A stretch of 64,000 nucleotides of DNA from Isoetes taiwanensis (lineage: Eukaryota > Streptophyta > Lycopodiopsida > Isoetales > Isoetaceae), in assembly GCA_021234155.1 (NCBI GenBank), contig JAJEKV010000104.1, forward strand, positions 434,001 to 498,000, given 5' to 3'. Shown here piece by piece: positions 62,886 to 64,000 of this stretch (the first letter of the stretch is position 1; each line of letters opens with the position of its first letter). Below the pieces are notes generated by a model. The model saw only the letters and a program-made list of their open reading frames with translations, was not told the origin of the DNA and did not search any database. The translations under genes and the position numbers were made by a program.

Positions 62886-64000
62886 TCTTTTCCGGCTGAG
62901 GAGGGTTTTCACTTCCATTCTGCTCATGCATGTTGCTCCATTAAGCTGCCGTTGCAAGGATGGAGCGAATCGTGCAAGGAATTGCTGAGGGTGCTTTCCC
63001 ATGGACGGCCGGACCTGGATGAGGTCAGGCCCAGGTCCAAAAGTATTCCTCGCGATTATTTTCTAGACGAGGTTCTTAACCTCAGCCACTCCGGTTTTCA
63101 GCTCATGGGAACATCGGACAAACAGACCTGACCTTCAAGAAGCCTGGAGGTTTTCTGCCCATGGGAAAGCACCCTGAGAAAGCCCTGCAGCCCCTATTTT
63201 TTATTAGCTTGGAGTAAATCGTGCAAGGCATCGTCGAGCTTAGAAACACCATAGCCCTTCTTTTTATCTATTGTTATCCATCTGTTTCTGGTCTGCTCAA
63301 GATGGAAGCGAAATCAGATTATTTGGTGGAAAAGTCAGCTAAAATCAGCAGGTAGAACCGAAAACCATTGAAGTTATTTTTTCACTGATCAAAACTTGAA
63401 GATATCTATTAGAGAACGATTGTTGAAGATATCTGTTCTTTCCAAAAGCGTTGATCTCTTACGAAGATGTTTTTTCTTTCATAGACAGGAGACTCCAGCA
63501 TCAAAACGTTCTTTCACAATCGACTTCCTTTGCCCAGTCCGGCACCAAAGCGTTGCTTTGCCAGACACTAGGTTTTACCAGAGCAATCCTTCCTAGATTC
63601 AGAGGGAGCCGTTGAAGGAGAGGGCATTCTGGCGCCCAGATTGCTATGCTGATTTAGGTGAAGATATTCTGAATCCATTCTTACCTATTTTTTCCAAGCA
63701 AAGGCGACCAGACCTCTTATGCAGATGTGTTTTTTTCCAGAAACAGGAGCACTTCATTTTTTTTCCAGCATTGTAGCTCGACTTGCATGCTTACATATGA
63801 ACGATTTTTTGGTGCAGGCTCATTGCAGGACATCCAAAGCGGAAAGCTTTCTGGTTGCTGGTTGTATCAGGTAACTGCCAGGAATGAAAATAAATGCCTC
63901 TCATTTTCACACTCGATTTGCAATCTTCTCCAGTTCTAAATTCAGTCGGTGCAGTAATCCATGCAAAGCTGAGTTTTTCTTGGGCTATTCGGCTGTGGAA
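62886..64000. other. Interval without recognised gene, with one long-range hairpin
   Basis: 62985-63004 (CTGAGGGTGCTTTCCCATGG) and 63159-63178 (CCATGGGAAAGCACCCTGAG) are inverted, about 155 bases apart. Several short T-rich plus frames follow; none is recognised. Confidence 0.5.

Noticed and set aside
1-64000. tRNA, rRNA and CRISPR features
   Set aside because: Looked for by eye; no cloverleaf-forming tRNA gene, rRNA segment or spaced direct-repeat array was found.

Overview
The window looks like nuclear DNA of a land plant, most likely a fern. Genes are split by introns with normal GT..AG borders. The plant gene families seen are Mediator subunit 10, an ILR3-type bHLH factor, transportin-1, class III peroxidase, a P/L/S-type PPR and plant alpha-amylase. 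The PPR repeats (NAFTFVCRLKAWSSIGAIDKG style) read like those of ferns; the fern call is an inference. No tRNA, rRNA, CRISPR or bacterial operon structure was seen. Gene density is very low. Almost everything recognisable is a transposable element or a decayed gene piece.

Layout. 0.4-6.9 kb: two inverted 1-kb arms carrying a broken DEAD-box helicase fragment, with an LTR-like direct repeat and a SINE between them. 6.9-9.4 kb: a DUF4283-like retroelement scrap and dispersed repeats. 9.4-10.0 kb: the only single-exon gene that looks intact, a secreted proline-rich protein (-). 10.2-14.7 kb: a MED10 gene whose coding exon is split by a 4.0-kb LTR retroelement. The element has perfect structural landmarks (246-bp LTRs, tRNA-Met primer site, purine tract). 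In place of pol it has a 987-codon open frame built from alpha-amylase, PPR and PLP-enzyme (cysteine synthase-like) pieces. 15.5-17.1 kb: SDR and sialyltransferase-like pseudogenes. 19.5-24.6 kb: a GC-rich decayed LINE (-). 24.7-25.6 kb: a hairpin-bearing repeat in four copies. 28.6-29.4 kb: a transportin-1 pseudogene that keeps its introns. 30.4-36.4 kb: a very young full-length Copia element (853-bp LTRs, 5-bp TSD) inserted in a SINE. 37-46 kb: Helitron ends, foldback repeats and a peroxidase relic.

47.10-56.36 kb: a 9.26-kb DNA transposon, delimited by exact 22-bp terminal inverted repeats and a 4-bp TCAC target duplication, splitting a minisatellite array. It holds two convergent, decayed genes. 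One (-) encodes an RNase H-fold transposase-like protein with a DFAENY / SDGCASQFK / HGKGTHDGE motif series. The other (+) is a multi-exon nuclear-type protein with a Ulp1-like and an FCP1-phosphatase-like region. Clusters of TGTACAT occur in its non-coding parts. This is the best candidate for an undescribed system.

56.5-64 kb: a foldback element, a truncated LINE tail, an ILR3-like bHLH pseudogene, Helitron ends, CCGG-rich MITEs (one apparently with its two ends joined) and a second copy of the 43-kb foldback repeat.

How it works together: there is no pathway here. The window records repeated capture and duplication of host gene pieces by several transposon classes. Coordinates of exons in decayed genes are read by eye and are approximate unless a splice site is named.
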